This document shows positions 7,795 to 15,753 of a stretch of 64,000 nucleotides of DNA, piece by piece. The stretch is from Stenotrophomonas_A sp035629025 (GTDB lineage: Bacteria; Pseudomonadota; Gammaproteobacteria; Xanthomonadales; Xanthomonadaceae): NCBI GenBank assembly GCA_035629025.1, contig DASPIU010000040.1, positions 29,540 to 93,539 on the forward strand, read 5' to 3'. The stretch's first letter is position 1. Each line of letters begins with the position of its first letter. A model generated the notes under the pieces. It searched no databases. It saw only the letters and a list, made by a program, of their open reading frames with translations, and was not told the origin of the DNA. Both the position numbers and the translations under genes were made by a program.

Positions 7795-9378
7795 TTACTG
7801 CTCCGGACCGCCGCCGCCGCCGCCGGTGGACGGCTGCGCCACGGCCAGGGCCAGGCTGTTGGCCTGCAGGTTGCCGGTGCCCGAAGCCACGTTCACGCCG
7901 ATGTTGCCGGAGGCCGCCGAGAAGGCGCTGCCCGACAGCGAAGCGGTGTTCGTCGCATCAACCACGACCCACTGCGTGCTGGTGACCGTGCCGCTCAGTT
8001 CCGCGGTCAGGTCGGCCACGCCGAGCTCGACGAAGCCCAGGTCACCCTCTTCCGTGCCCTCGTAGGTGCCTTCGCTGTCGTTGTCGAACGCGATGCCGCC
8101 CACGCCGTCGCGGTACGGGTTGTCGATCGCGCCGCCGATCTCGTCATCCATGTCGATATGGCCGGTCTCGCTGCCAGACGGATGCGGCAGGGCGCCGTCC
8201 CAGCTGTCGAGATAGAAGTTGCCGGCCTGGTAGGAGTTGCCGCGGCTGGAGGTATCGCCCGAGGCCGTGCCCTCGTAACCGCCGGCACCCACGGCCAGGG
8301 TCAGGCCGCTGACCGAACCGGTCAGGCCGACTTCGACGCTGTCGGTGTAGCTCTCGACGTAGCCGGCGTTGCTGACGGCATTGCCGCTGGAGACCTGGTT
8401 GGACGAGATCGAGGCCTGCGCCATCGCGCTGGTGGCCACCGACGCCGACAAGGCGTTCTTCTGCTCGTTGTTGTTGCCCGAGGCCACGTTGACGCCGATG
8501 TTGCCGGTCGCGGCGTTGAACGCATTGCCACCCAGCGACGCGGCGTTGGTCACGCCCTCGTTGAGGGTGACGTTGTCCGAACCGTTCTGGTTGACGAACA
8601 CTTCGGCATCGGCCATGCCGAAGGCGAAGCTGCTGTCGGCCGCCGACAGCGCCGCGGCGTTGTCCTGGGCATTGTTGTCGCCGGCGGCGACGTTGAAGCC
8701 GAGGTTACCGGAGGCATCGGAAGCCACGTCGTCGGCGATCGAGGCATCGTTGCTCAGGTTCTCGTTGGCGCCGAGGTTGCCGCTGATCGACTGGCGGTTG
8801 TCGATGACGGAAATCGCCGCCGAATCCAGGTCGATGTTGCCGGTCACGGTCGGGTCGCCGCTGAAGCTGATGTCGCTGCTCAGGCGCAGGTCCTTCTTCA
8901 GGTTGACGTCCATGCCGTGGTTGTTGGTGTCGCGGTTCTCGTCGCCATCGACGTTGTAGCTCTCGTTGACGGTGACGTTGCGGGTTTCGTCGTAGTTGCG
9001 GGTTTCGTCGTAGCTGATGTTGGTGTCTTCGTCGGTGCGGGTGCCGTCATAGCGCAGGCGGGCAGAGGCATCCAGGCGCAGGCGGGCCGAAGCGTCCAGC
9101 GCCAGGTCCACGTCGGTGTCGACGGTGGTGTTGACGTCGGTGTTGTTGTTGGTGTTCGTGGTCGTGTTGGTGCTGGTGTTCGTGGTGGTCGTGGTGGTGG
9201 TATCAGTGTTGGTGGTGTCGTTGTTGGTGGTGTTGAGCCAGGTGCGGGACTCGACCACGTTGTGCAGGTGGTTGATGTTGGCGCTCGCGTTCTGGTCATC
9301 CTGTGCACTGGCTGCCGCGCTGAAGACCAGCGTGGAAACCGCCATCGCGAGTACCGTCCATTTGTGATTCGCGTTCAT
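7795..9378 (-). CDS. fapC: FapC-like major amyloid subunit
   Basis: The 527-residue protein has a signal peptide (TVLAMAVSTLVFSAAASA) and no cysteine. Residues about 49-88 are almost pure Thr/Asn, followed by duplicated short motifs (DASARLR twice, YDETRN twice). Three copies of the Fap amyloid repeat appear at about 207-247, 277-315 and 476-515, with cores GNLGFNVAAGDNNAQDN, GNIGVNVASGNNNEQKN and GNIGVNVASGTGNLQAN. They match the FapC pattern G-V-N-x-A-A-G-x-x-N-x-Q-x-N. A short linker separates repeats 1 and 2 and a long Gly/Asp-rich linker repeats 2 and 3. The C-terminus is GGGGGGPEQ. A FapC-sized, three-repeat product at the third operon position is predicted to be the main fibril subunit. 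Confidence 0.8.
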   Translation of the reverse strand: MNANHKWTVLAMAVSTLVFSAAASAQDDQNASANINHLHNVVESRTWLNTTNNDTTNTDTTTTTTTNTSTNTTTNTNNNTDVNTTVDTDVDLALDASARLRLDASARLRYDGTRTDEDTNISYDETRNYDETRNVTVNESYNVDGDENRDTNNHGMDVNLKKDLRLSSDISFSGDPTVTGNIDLDSAAISVIDNRQSISGNLGANENLSNDASIADDVASDASGNLGFNVAAGDNNAQDNAAALSAADSSFAFGMADAEVFVNQNGSDNVTLNEGVTNAASLGGNAFNAATGNIGVNVASGNNNEQKNALSASVATSAMAQASISSNQVSSGNAVSNAGYVESYTDSVEVGLTGSVSGLTLAVGAGGYEGTASGDTSSRGNSYQAGNFYLDSWDGALPHPSGSETGHIDMDDEIGGAIDNPYRDGVGGIAFDNDSEGTYEGTEEGDLGFVELGVADLTAELSGTVTSTQWVVVDATNTASLSGSAFSAASGNIGVNVASGTGNLQANSLALAVAQPSTGGGGGGPEQ

Positions 9379-9423
9379 GGTGCCCTCTTCTCGTGTGTGA
9401 CTATCGGGTGGTGGTGCGTGTCA

Positions 9424-10059
9424 TCACGGACCCTGCACCGACAGGCTGAGTTGGTTGCCTGTCGCGTTGCCGGAACCCGCGATCTGATTGAGTTGCAGGA
9501 CACCGCCGAATCCCCGCAGCGCAGTCGACTCGACGCCGACGCTGCGGGTACCGCCGGGCTGGGCCTCGATGGCCTCGCCCTGCCCCCCTGCCGACGCGAA
9601 CGAAGCGAGCGTGTCGTCGTTCGTTTCGCGTATGCCCTGGTCGGCCAGCGTGGCGACGACGGTGTTGATCTCCGCGTTGCCGCTGCCGCTGGCCTGGTTG
9701 ATGGAAGCGATGCCGCTGGCCCCGCCCAATGCGTCGCCGGCCAGCGTGGCCGAGGCGTGCAGCGGGGTGTCGTAGCGATCGCTTGCGTGGATCTGCACGG
9801 ACTGCACCGAAGCCTGTGCGCGGCCACCGCTGGCCAGTGCGCGCAGGTTCGCCTGCAGGTTGAAATCGCCTGCGGCCTGGTTCACCGCGATGGCACCACT
9901 GGCGCCGGACAGCGCGTGCTGGTCGATGTGGCTGTCGGCCAGGTAGCCGAGCATCTGCGCGTAAGGGTCCGGCTGCTGCGCGCGCGCCGCGCTCATGCCC
10001 AGCAGGCAGGCGGGCAGCACGCAGGCAGCGGCAACGGCCAGGAGCAGGCGCGAGGACAT
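9424..10059 (-). CDS. fapB: FapB-like minor amyloid subunit / nucleator
   Basis: The 211-residue protein has a signal peptide (LLLAVAAACVLPACLLGMSAARA) and three degenerate amyloid repeats at about 50-75, 111-137 and 181-208. Their cores are GAIAVNQAAGDFNLQAN, GIASINQASGSGNAEIN and GVLQLNQIAGSGNATGN. They share the G-x-x-x-x-N-x-x-x-G-x-x-N-x-x-x-N spacing with the larger protein encoded next. In Pseudomonas, FapB is the smaller repeat protein that nucleates FapC. The stop codon of the upstream gene is only 3 nt before this ATG, so translation is coupled. The upstream gene order and the small size relative to the next subunit argue for the nucleator role. Confidence 0.72.
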   Translation of the reverse strand: MSSRLLLAVAAACVLPACLLGMSAARAQQPDPYAQMLGYLADSHIDQHALSGASGAIAVNQAAGDFNLQANLRALASGGRAQASVQSVQIHASDRYDTPLHASATLAGDALGGASGIASINQASGSGNAEINTVVATLADQGIRETNDDTLASFASAGGQGEAIEAQPGGTRSVGVESTALRGFGGVLQLNQIAGSGNATGNQLSLSVQGP

Positions 10060-10062
10060 GGC

Positions 10063-10641
10063 TCAGTTCCCCGGGCCAGTGGTCGCGGGCGTTCCCAGCG
10101 GGAACTGCGCCAGCGCGCCAAGCACGTGATCACCGATGCCGCGCGTGGCGTTGCCGACCGCGCCGACCGGGCCATTGATGCTGCGGCTGAGGTTGTTGCC
10201 ACTGAGCAGGCCGTCGCTGCCGGCGACGCGGCCCAGCGTGCCGGTGACGGCAGTGCCGGTCATGCGCTCGACCGTGGTCGGCGGGCGTCCGTTGTGCGCC
10301 ACGCCGGACTGCACGCCGGCGTCGGCGCCCATCGCGGCGTAATCGTCATCGGACATTTCGGCAAAGCCGTCGTCGGTGCCCAGCGTGCGCGCCAGTTCCT
10401 GCCGCGGCGAGGGATTGGCGATGGTCGCCAGCCCCGGCGGCGCCGGGCGATAGGCCGGGCGGGTGGCGACGTCGCGGACCAGCACCATCTCGCCGGGCCG
10501 GGCGTCGACGCCCTGGCGCGCGCCGGCGCCGATGGGCATGCCCTTGTCCACGGGCTGCTCGGTGGCCAGGCACGGCGTGCTGGCGAGCAGGATCAACACG
10601 ATAAGCAGTTGCGGACTCCGCCGCCGGGTCGGGCATTCCAT
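10063..10641 (-). CDS. fapA: FapA-like first gene of amyloid operon (probable periplasmic chaperone)
   Basis: The 192-residue product has a signal peptide (SPQLLIVLILLASTPCLA) and no strong domain match that I recognise. The mature part is Pro/Arg-rich, then acidic (GFAEMSDDDYAAMGADAG), and ends in a Gly/Asn-rich stretch with SINGPVGAVGNATRGIGDHV. It is called FapA-like because it is the first of six genes whose order and types match fapABCDEF. FapA in Pseudomonas affects the fibril FapB/FapC ratio and is considered a periplasmic chaperone. GGGGGAG lies 6 nt before the ATG, and a sigma-54 promoter lies about 35 nt upstream. Sequence alone would leave it hypothetical. Confidence 0.6.
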   Translation of the reverse strand: MECPTRRRSPQLLIVLILLASTPCLATEQPVDKGMPIGAGARQGVDARPGEMVLVRDVATRPAYRPAPPGLATIANPSPRQELARTLGTDDGFAEMSDDDYAAMGADAGVQSGVAHNGRPPTTVERMTGTAVTGTLGRVAGSDGLLSGNNLSRSINGPVGAVGNATRGIGDHVLGALAQFPLGTPATTGPGN

Positions 10642-10675
10642 GGGATCTCCCCCACTGTACGAGCCAGTGAGGTAG

Positions 10676-10691
10676 AGCAGCTATCGTGCCA
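10676..10691 (-). promoter_or_regulatory. Sigma-54 (-24/-12) promoter of the fap-like operon
   Basis: On the - strand the sequence reads TGGCACGATAGCTGCT, against the consensus TGGCACG-N4-TTGCW. The GG and GC dinucleotides are exactly 10 nt apart, as sigma-54 requires. The expected start of transcription, about 12 nt after the GC, gives a leader of roughly 25 nt with a good Shine-Dalgarno before fapA. A sigma-54 activator gene lies at the other end of the operon. Confidence 0.8.
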
Positions 10692-10754
10692 ACCCGGAAT
10701 CCCGAAAAATTTCAATCACTTGCAGACATGCGCCAGCCAACAGCGGCGGCCGTA

Positions 10755-10846
10755 CTGTTACAGCACAAGCCGCGAGGCGCGGCGCATAGGGCCTGTTCAC
10801 AAGCGCACAAGCCTTGCGCTGCCTGCGCCGGCGCGCGATGTAACAG
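10755..10846. promoter_or_regulatory. Candidate upstream activator sites (inverted TGTAACAG pair)
   Basis: CTGTTACA at 10755-10762 and TGTAACAG at 10839-10846 are exact reverse complements, 84 bp apart. An imperfect palindrome, AGCGCACAAGCCTTGCGCT, lies between them at 10802-10820. All sit 65-170 bp upstream of the -24/-12 element, where enhancer-binding proteins bind. Assignment to the VpsR-like activator is inference. Confidence 0.35.
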
Positions 10847-10895
10847 CGGCGATACAGTGACGCGCTACAGGTTTACACCCGCGCCTTGCCCGCGC

Positions 10896-12224
10896 TCAGC
10901 CGGGTTGTTCGCCGGGGTGCTCGAGGCCGACGTTGCTGGACGCACGCTGATACGCCGCGCGGTCGAGCAGGCCGGTTTGCTTGGCCACAAGCACCGGCAC
11001 CAGCATCTGCCCGGTGACGTTGGTCATCGTGCGCATCATGTCGAGCACGCGATCGATGGCATACAGATAGCCGATCACTTCCAGCGGCAGGCCGGCCGCG
11101 CTCAGCACGACGGTGGCCATCACCACCGCCGTGCCCGGCACGCCAGCGGTGCCGAAGCTGCCCAGCACCGAGGCGAGCAACACGATGAAATACTGGTCAG
11201 CGGTCAATGGCACACCGGTGTACTGCGCAATGAATACCGCGCACAGCGCCGGATAGATCGCGCCGCAGCCGTCCATCTTGATGCTCGCGCCCAGCGGCAC
11301 CGCAAAGGCGGCGTAGTCCTTGTTCACGCCCAGGTTGTGGGTGATCGAGCGCATCGCCACCGGCATCGCCGCGAAGCTCGATGACGACACGAAGCCCACC
11401 TGCATGCCCGGCGCCGCGCCGCGGAAGAACTTCAGCGGGTTGAGACCGTGGATCAGCAGCAAGCCGCCGTAGACGAAGACGATGTGGACGGCGCAGGCGA
11501 TGTACAGCGCGAGCACGAAGTTGCCGAACGGCAGCAGCTTCTCGAAACCATAGGCGCCGACCAGGCCGGCGATCAGACCGAACGTGCCGATCGGCGTGAC
11601 CTCCAGCACGAAGCGCGTGACCTGGATCATGATCTCGCTCATCTGCGCGGTGAGCTTGCGCGCCTCGGCCACGCGCTCGCCGAGCTTGACCATCGCAAAG
11701 CCCAGCAGCGCGGCGAAGAAGATCACGGGCAGGATCGAGCCGCGTCCGGCCGCGAGCACGGTTTCACCAGCCGCATTGGTGCGCGTGCCGATGCCGGTGA
11801 GCGCATAGAACGGATTGGACGGCACCACGTCCATCAGCACCTTCACCGGACTGGGCACATCGCGCGGCGTCCAGCCGGCGTCCACGTGGAGGCCGAAGTG
11901 GCCGACGCCCGGCTGCATCAGCGTGCCCGCCGCCAGGCCCACGCACACCGCCAGCGCGGCGGTGAGCACGAACCACAGGAAGGTGCGCGCACCCAGCGCG
12001 GCCACCGACTTCTGCCCGTGCAGCGCGGAGATCGCGTTGATCACCGCGAAGAACACCAGCGGCACGGCGATCATCTTGATCAGGGTGACGTAGAGGTCGC
12101 CCAGCGGCTCGAACCAGGTCTTGGCGGCGGGGCCGAACGCCCAGCCGGCCAGCGCGCCCAGCACAAAACCGGCGACCACGCGCTGCCAGAAGGGGATGCG
12201 GAACCAGGCGGAGACCAGTTTCAT
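10896..12224 (-). CDS. Dicarboxylate/amino acid:cation symporter (DAACS family)
   Basis: The 442-residue polytopic protein is of the GltP/DctA family, which imports glutamate, aspartate or C4-dicarboxylates with protons or sodium. Diagnostic segments are the serine-rich re-entrant loop (GMQVGFVSSSSFAAMPVAM), the NKDYAAFAVPLGASIKMDGC segment, GSFGTAGVPGTAVVM, and a final DRVLDMMRTMTNVTGQML helix with the conserved Asp and Asn transport residues. Around eight hydrophobic segments and re-entrant hairpins are visible. The ATG at 12224 gives MKLVSAWFRIPFWQRVV, a normal start; upstream in-frame codons are not family-like. The substrate cannot be set from sequence. It is divergent from phoA. Confidence 0.88.
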   Translation of the reverse strand: MKLVSAWFRIPFWQRVVAGFVLGALAGWAFGPAAKTWFEPLGDLYVTLIKMIAVPLVFFAVINAISALHGQKSVAALGARTFLWFVLTAALAVCVGLAAGTLMQPGVGHFGLHVDAGWTPRDVPSPVKVLMDVVPSNPFYALTGIGTRTNAAGETVLAAGRGSILPVIFFAALLGFAMVKLGERVAEARKLTAQMSEIMIQVTRFVLEVTPIGTFGLIAGLVGAYGFEKLLPFGNFVLALYIACAVHIVFVYGGLLLIHGLNPLKFFRGAAPGMQVGFVSSSSFAAMPVAMRSITHNLGVNKDYAAFAVPLGASIKMDGCGAIYPALCAVFIAQYTGVPLTADQYFIVLLASVLGSFGTAGVPGTAVVMATVVLSAAGLPLEVIGYLYAIDRVLDMMRTMTNVTGQMLVPVLVAKQTGLLDRAAYQRASSNVGLEHPGEQPG

Positions 12225-12354
12225 GGGCTTTGTCGAAGGGCCGGGAGAACAGAAGCCTGGAACCATAGCCCATCGCCCGGCCGGCGACGACGCCATGGCT
12301 GGAACAACCACATGCCGGCTACGCAATGTCACCCGGCTGCAGCGCTGGCCCGTT

Positions 12355-12360
12355 CATAAT
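12355..12360 (+). promoter_or_regulatory. Candidate -10 box for the alkaline phosphatase gene
   Basis: CATAAT lies 31 nt before the phosphatase ATG and matches five of six bases of the sigma-70 -10 consensus. No convincing -35 hexamer stands at the right distance, and no clear Pho box was seen. Confidence 0.35.
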
Positions 12361-12391
12361 GGGCGCGGTTTCCCGACGCTCCCGTGCCTCC

Positions 12392-14107
12392 ATGACGCCT
12401 TCCGTTACCGATCTGCGCCTGCCGGCGCTTGGCCTGTTCTGCACTCTGTTTCTGGGCGCCTGCGCCTCCACTTCCAGTACTGCGCATGCCCCCTCCGCCG
12501 TTACGGCGGTGGATGTCCCAACGATCCAGCACCCGCAGCAGGAAACCCCGCAGTGGTGGTACCGCAGCGGCGCGGCGCGGGCCGCCGCCAATGGCGCGAT
12601 GGCGGGCAAGGCGAAGAACGTGATCCTGTTCCTCGGCGATGGCATGAGCCTGACCACCGTGGCCGCCGCGCGCATCCTCGAAGGCCAGCGCAAAGGCGGG
12701 CCTGGCGAGGAGAACCTGCTGTCGTGGGAGCAGTTCCCGGCCACGGCCTTCAGCAAGACCTACAACACCGATTCGCAGACCCCGGACTCGGCCGGCACGA
12801 TGACCGCGATCACCACCGGGGTGAAGACCCACATGGGCGCGATCGGCGTCAGCGCCGGCACCCGCGACGACTGCGCCGACAGCCTCGGCAAGGGCCTGCT
12901 GAGCTGGCTGAGCCTGGCCGACAGCGCTGGCATGGCCACTGGCATCGTCACGACCACGCGCATCACCCATGCCACGCCGGCGGCGACCTACGCCCATTCG
13001 CCCGAGCGCAACTGGGAGAACGACACCGACCTGCCCGAAAGCGCACGCACCGCCGGCTGCCGCGACATCGCCCAGCAATTGCTCAGCGCGCAACGCTATG
13101 GTCGTGGTCCGCTGGTGGTAATGGGCGGCGGCCGCAGCCAGTTGCTGCCGGTCAGCGAACGCGACCCGGAGTACGACGACAAGGTCGGGCTGCGCCTGGA
13201 TGGCCGTGATCTGGTCGCCGAGTGGCGCCAGGCGCATCCGCAGGGCGCCTACGTGTGGAACGAGGCCCAGCTGCAGGCCGCGGCTGGCGCGCCGGCACTG
13301 CTCGGCCTGTTCGAGCCGGACCACATGCAATACGACCACGACCGCAAGCGCGGCCCGCAGGGCGAGCCCAGCCTCACCGAGATGACCCGCACCGCGATCC
13401 GCACCCTGTCGCGCGATCCCAACGGCTTCGTGCTGATGGTCGAGGGCGGGCGCATCGACCACGCCAACCACGCCGGCAATGCCTTCCGTGCCCTGGACGA
13501 GACCGTGTCGCTATCCGATGCGGTGCGCGCGGCTGTGGAGACCGCGCCGGCCGACACCTTGATCATCGTCACCGCTGACCATTCGCACACGCTGAACTTC
13601 GTCGGCTACCCGGTGCGCGGCAATCCGATCCTCGGCAAGGTGCGCGGCGTGGGCGGCGAGGACGGCGACCGCAGCCAGTACGCGCGCGATCTCACCGGCC
13701 TGCCCTACACCACGCTCAGCTACGCCAATGGCCCCGGCAACACCGGCGCCAGCAACGCGCAGCCGGCCGGACCGAAGCGTTTCAACCACGAGCCGAGCAG
13801 CGTCGAGCCGGTGCAGGGGCGCCCGGACCTGACCCAGGTCGATACCGAATCGCCCAGCTACCTGCAGGAAAGTCTGGTGCCGCTGAAAAGCGAGACGCAT
13901 GGCGGCGAGGATGTCGGCATCTGGGCCACCGGCCCGGGCAGCGCGGCCTTGCGCGGCACGCTGGAGGAAAACGTGATCTATCACGTCATCGTCCAGGCCA
14001 CGCCGAAGCTGCGCCAGCGCCTGTGTGCGGCTGATACCTGCAATGCCGATGGCGTGCCGGTGGAGTTGCCGCAGGCGGTCAAGTTCGAGCGCGCTGCAGG
14101 GCAGTGA
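12392..14107 (+). CDS. PhoA-family alkaline phosphatase, predicted lipoprotein
   Basis: The 571-residue enzyme hydrolyses phosphomonoesters outside the cytoplasm. The N-terminus (LPALGLFCTLFLGAC) ends in a lipobox, predicting lipid anchoring. Alkaline phosphatase motifs are complete: VILFLGDGMS supplies the first metal Asp, TPDSAGTMTAITTG contains the nucleophilic Ser, and VTTTRITHATPAA follows. GGRIDHANHAG provides Asp and His ligands, TADHSHT an Asp-His pair, and KSETHGGEDV the last zinc His. The ATG at 12392 begins 24 residues before the lipobox Cys; an ATG at 12326 is in frame but would bury the signal peptide. Divergent from the symporter; tilS follows 64 bp later. Confidence 0.9.
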   Translation: MTPSVTDLRLPALGLFCTLFLGACASTSSTAHAPSAVTAVDVPTIQHPQQETPQWWYRSGAARAAANGAMAGKAKNVILFLGDGMSLTTVAAARILEGQRKGGPGEENLLSWEQFPATAFSKTYNTDSQTPDSAGTMTAITTGVKTHMGAIGVSAGTRDDCADSLGKGLLSWLSLADSAGMATGIVTTTRITHATPAATYAHSPERNWENDTDLPESARTAGCRDIAQQLLSAQRYGRGPLVVMGGGRSQLLPVSERDPEYDDKVGLRLDGRDLVAEWRQAHPQGAYVWNEAQLQAAAGAPALLGLFEPDHMQYDHDRKRGPQGEPSLTEMTRTAIRTLSRDPNGFVLMVEGGRIDHANHAGNAFRALDETVSLSDAVRAAVETAPADTLIIVTADHSHTLNFVGYPVRGNPILGKVRGVGGEDGDRSQYARDLTGLPYTTLSYANGPGNTGASNAQPAGPKRFNHEPSSVEPVQGRPDLTQVDTESPSYLQESLVPLKSETHGGEDVGIWATGPGSAALRGTLEENVIYHVIVQATPKLRQRLCAADTCNADGVPVELPQAVKFERAAGQ

Positions 14108-14171
14108 AGCGTCGGGACCCGGGACCGGGGCCCGGCAACCCGCGGCGCGCTGCAGGCTGTAGGCTTGGTGC

Positions 14172-15461
14172 ATGAATCGCAAAGCAGCGTTGCCATTGCC
14201 CGAACATGCGCCTGGGGCGGTGGTAGTGGCACTCAGCGGCGGGCTGGATTCCATCGTGCTGCTGCATGCGCTGGCCGCGTTGCCCGACTATCGGGCGCGG
14301 GGCTTGCGCGCCGTGCATGTGCATCACGGCCTGCAGCCGGCTGCTGACCACTGGCAGGTGCATTGCGAGGCATTCTGCGCGGACCTCGGCGTGGCGCTGG
14401 AAGTGCGCTCGGTGGCGGTGCAGCGCGACAGCGGCCTGGGTCTGGAAGGCGCCGCGCGCGCGGCGCGGCGCGCCGCCTTCGCCGCCAGCCTGCAGCCCGG
14501 CGAATGGCTGGCGCTGGCGCATCACCGCGACGACCAGGCCGAAACCTTCCTGCTGCGCGCACTGCGTGGCTCCGGCAGCGAAGGTCTGGCCGCGATGCAG
14601 GCGCAGGCGGCATTCGGCAATGGCCAGTTGTGGCGTCCACTGCTGGCACTGCCGCGTTCTGCGTTGCTGGCCTATGCACAAGAACATGGCCTGGCGTGGA
14701 TCGACGATCCGGCCAACCTCGACCTGCACCACGACCGCAACTTCCTGCGCCACCAGGTATTGCCGCTGCTGCGCCAGCGCTGGCCACATGCCGATGCCGC
14801 GCTCGCCGCCAGCGCCGCGCTCAGCGGCCAGGCCAGCGCCCTGCTCGGCGTGCAGGAAGAAGCCTGGCTGGTGCGCCATGCCAGCGCTGATCGCCTCGAC
14901 TTGGCCGCGCTGCGCGCTGCCCCAGCGGCGCAACGTGCGCGCCTGCTGCGGCGCTGGGTCGCCCAGCGTGCGGCTCAGCCGTTGCCCGCCAGCGGTGTGC
15001 ACGCGATTGAAACCGAACTGCTCGACGCCGCCGACGGCGCGCGCTTTGCCTGGCATGGCGTGGAAATCCGGCGCTGGCGCGGCGGCCTGCATCTGCTGCG
15101 GCCTGCCGCCGCATGGCCCGAGGACTGGCACGCCGAATGGGATGGCCAGGCACCGCTGTCGCTTCCCGATGGCGGCACCCTGGCGTTGCATGGCGCCAGC
15201 CGTTTCGACCGCGTGCTGACTGTGCGTGCACGACGCGGCGGCGAACGCCTGCGTCTGCCCGGCCGTACGCATTCGCGGCCGCTCAAGCACCTGTTGCAGG
15301 AATCGGCGTTGCCGCCGTGGCGGCGCTTCGCCCTGCCGTTGCTGTGGGACGGCGACGAACTGGTGGCCGCGGGGGATCAGTGGTGCTCGGCGCAGCTGCA
15401 GCAATGGTTGCAGGCCCAGGGCGCGCATCTCAGTTGGCTGTCACCAGATACGGCGAATTGA
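14172..15461 (+). CDS. tilS: tRNA(Ile)-lysidine synthase
   Basis: The 429-residue enzyme attaches lysine to C34 of the CAU-anticodon isoleucine tRNA, converting its reading from AUG to AUA. The ATP-pyrophosphatase P-loop SGGLDS lies near residue 22, then HVHHGLQPAADHW, LALAHHRDDQAETFLLRALRG and PLLALPRSALLAYAQ, all typical of the N-terminal TilS domain. WIDDPANLDLHHDRNFLRHQ is the tRNA-contact motif. The C-terminal third (TVRARRGGERLRLPGRTHSR onward) is the TilS C-terminal domain. The gene is essential in most bacteria. xseB and ispA follow in the same direction, probably as one transcript. Confidence 0.95.
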   Translation: MNRKAALPLPEHAPGAVVVALSGGLDSIVLLHALAALPDYRARGLRAVHVHHGLQPAADHWQVHCEAFCADLGVALEVRSVAVQRDSGLGLEGAARAARRAAFAASLQPGEWLALAHHRDDQAETFLLRALRGSGSEGLAAMQAQAAFGNGQLWRPLLALPRSALLAYAQEHGLAWIDDPANLDLHHDRNFLRHQVLPLLRQRWPHADAALAASAALSGQASALLGVQEEAWLVRHASADRLDLAALRAAPAAQRARLLRRWVAQRAAQPLPASGVHAIETELLDAADGARFAWHGVEIRRWRGGLHLLRPAAAWPEDWHAEWDGQAPLSLPDGGTLALHGASRFDRVLTVRARRGGERLRLPGRTHSRPLKHLLQESALPPWRRFALPLLWDGDELVAAGDQWCSAQLQQWLQAQGAHLSWLSPDTAN

Positions 15462-15492
15462 CCGCCCCGCCCCCGCCGCGCACACTTTGGCG

Positions 15493-15753
15493 ATGCCCAA
15501 GACGTCCCCCAACGAGACTTCGCCGGTCGCCCGCTTCGAGCAATCGCTGGAAGAGCTCGAGCAGCTCGTGGCGAAAATGGAAGCCGGCGACCTGACCCTC
15601 GAACAGTCCCTGGCCGCCTATGAGCGCGGCGTCGGCCTGTATCGCCAGTGCCAGCAGGCGCTGGAGCAGGCCGAACTGCGCGTGAAGCTGCTGACCGATC
15701 CCGCCCGCCCGGACGAAGCCGAGCCTTTCGACGCCCCGCTCCATGGCGGCTGA
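15493..15753 (+). CDS. xseB: Exodeoxyribonuclease VII small subunit
   Basis: The 86-residue protein has the XseB signature FEQSLEELEQLVAKMEAGDL followed by TLEQSLAAYERGVGLYRQCQ, two antiparallel helices that bind the large subunit XseA. Exonuclease VII degrades single-stranded DNA from both ends. The ATG at 15493 gives a standard length. The 3' end overlaps the ispA start by 11 bp, indicating translational coupling, and the order xseB-ispA is common in proteobacteria. Confidence 0.95.
   Translation: MPKTSPNETSPVARFEQSLEELEQLVAKMEAGDLTLEQSLAAYERGVGLYRQCQQALEQAELRVKLLTDPARPDEAEPFDAPLHGG

Noticed and set aside
9110..9240. Simple-sequence repeat as non-coding satellite
   Set aside because: The GTTGGTGGTG-like tract is the complement of the in-frame Thr/Asn codons of the fapC-like gene.
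4672..10641. Curli (csg) system as an explanation for the amyloid genes
   Set aside because: There is no CsgG-like lipoprotein pore or CsgD, and the C39 protease plus coiled-coil barrel protein fit fap instead.
7744..10860. Long open frame on the + strand opposite the amyloid genes
   Set aside because: It is the antisense of the fapA-C genes, with Val/Ala/Gly/Arg-rich sequence that mirrors their codons; no domain, start site or homology.
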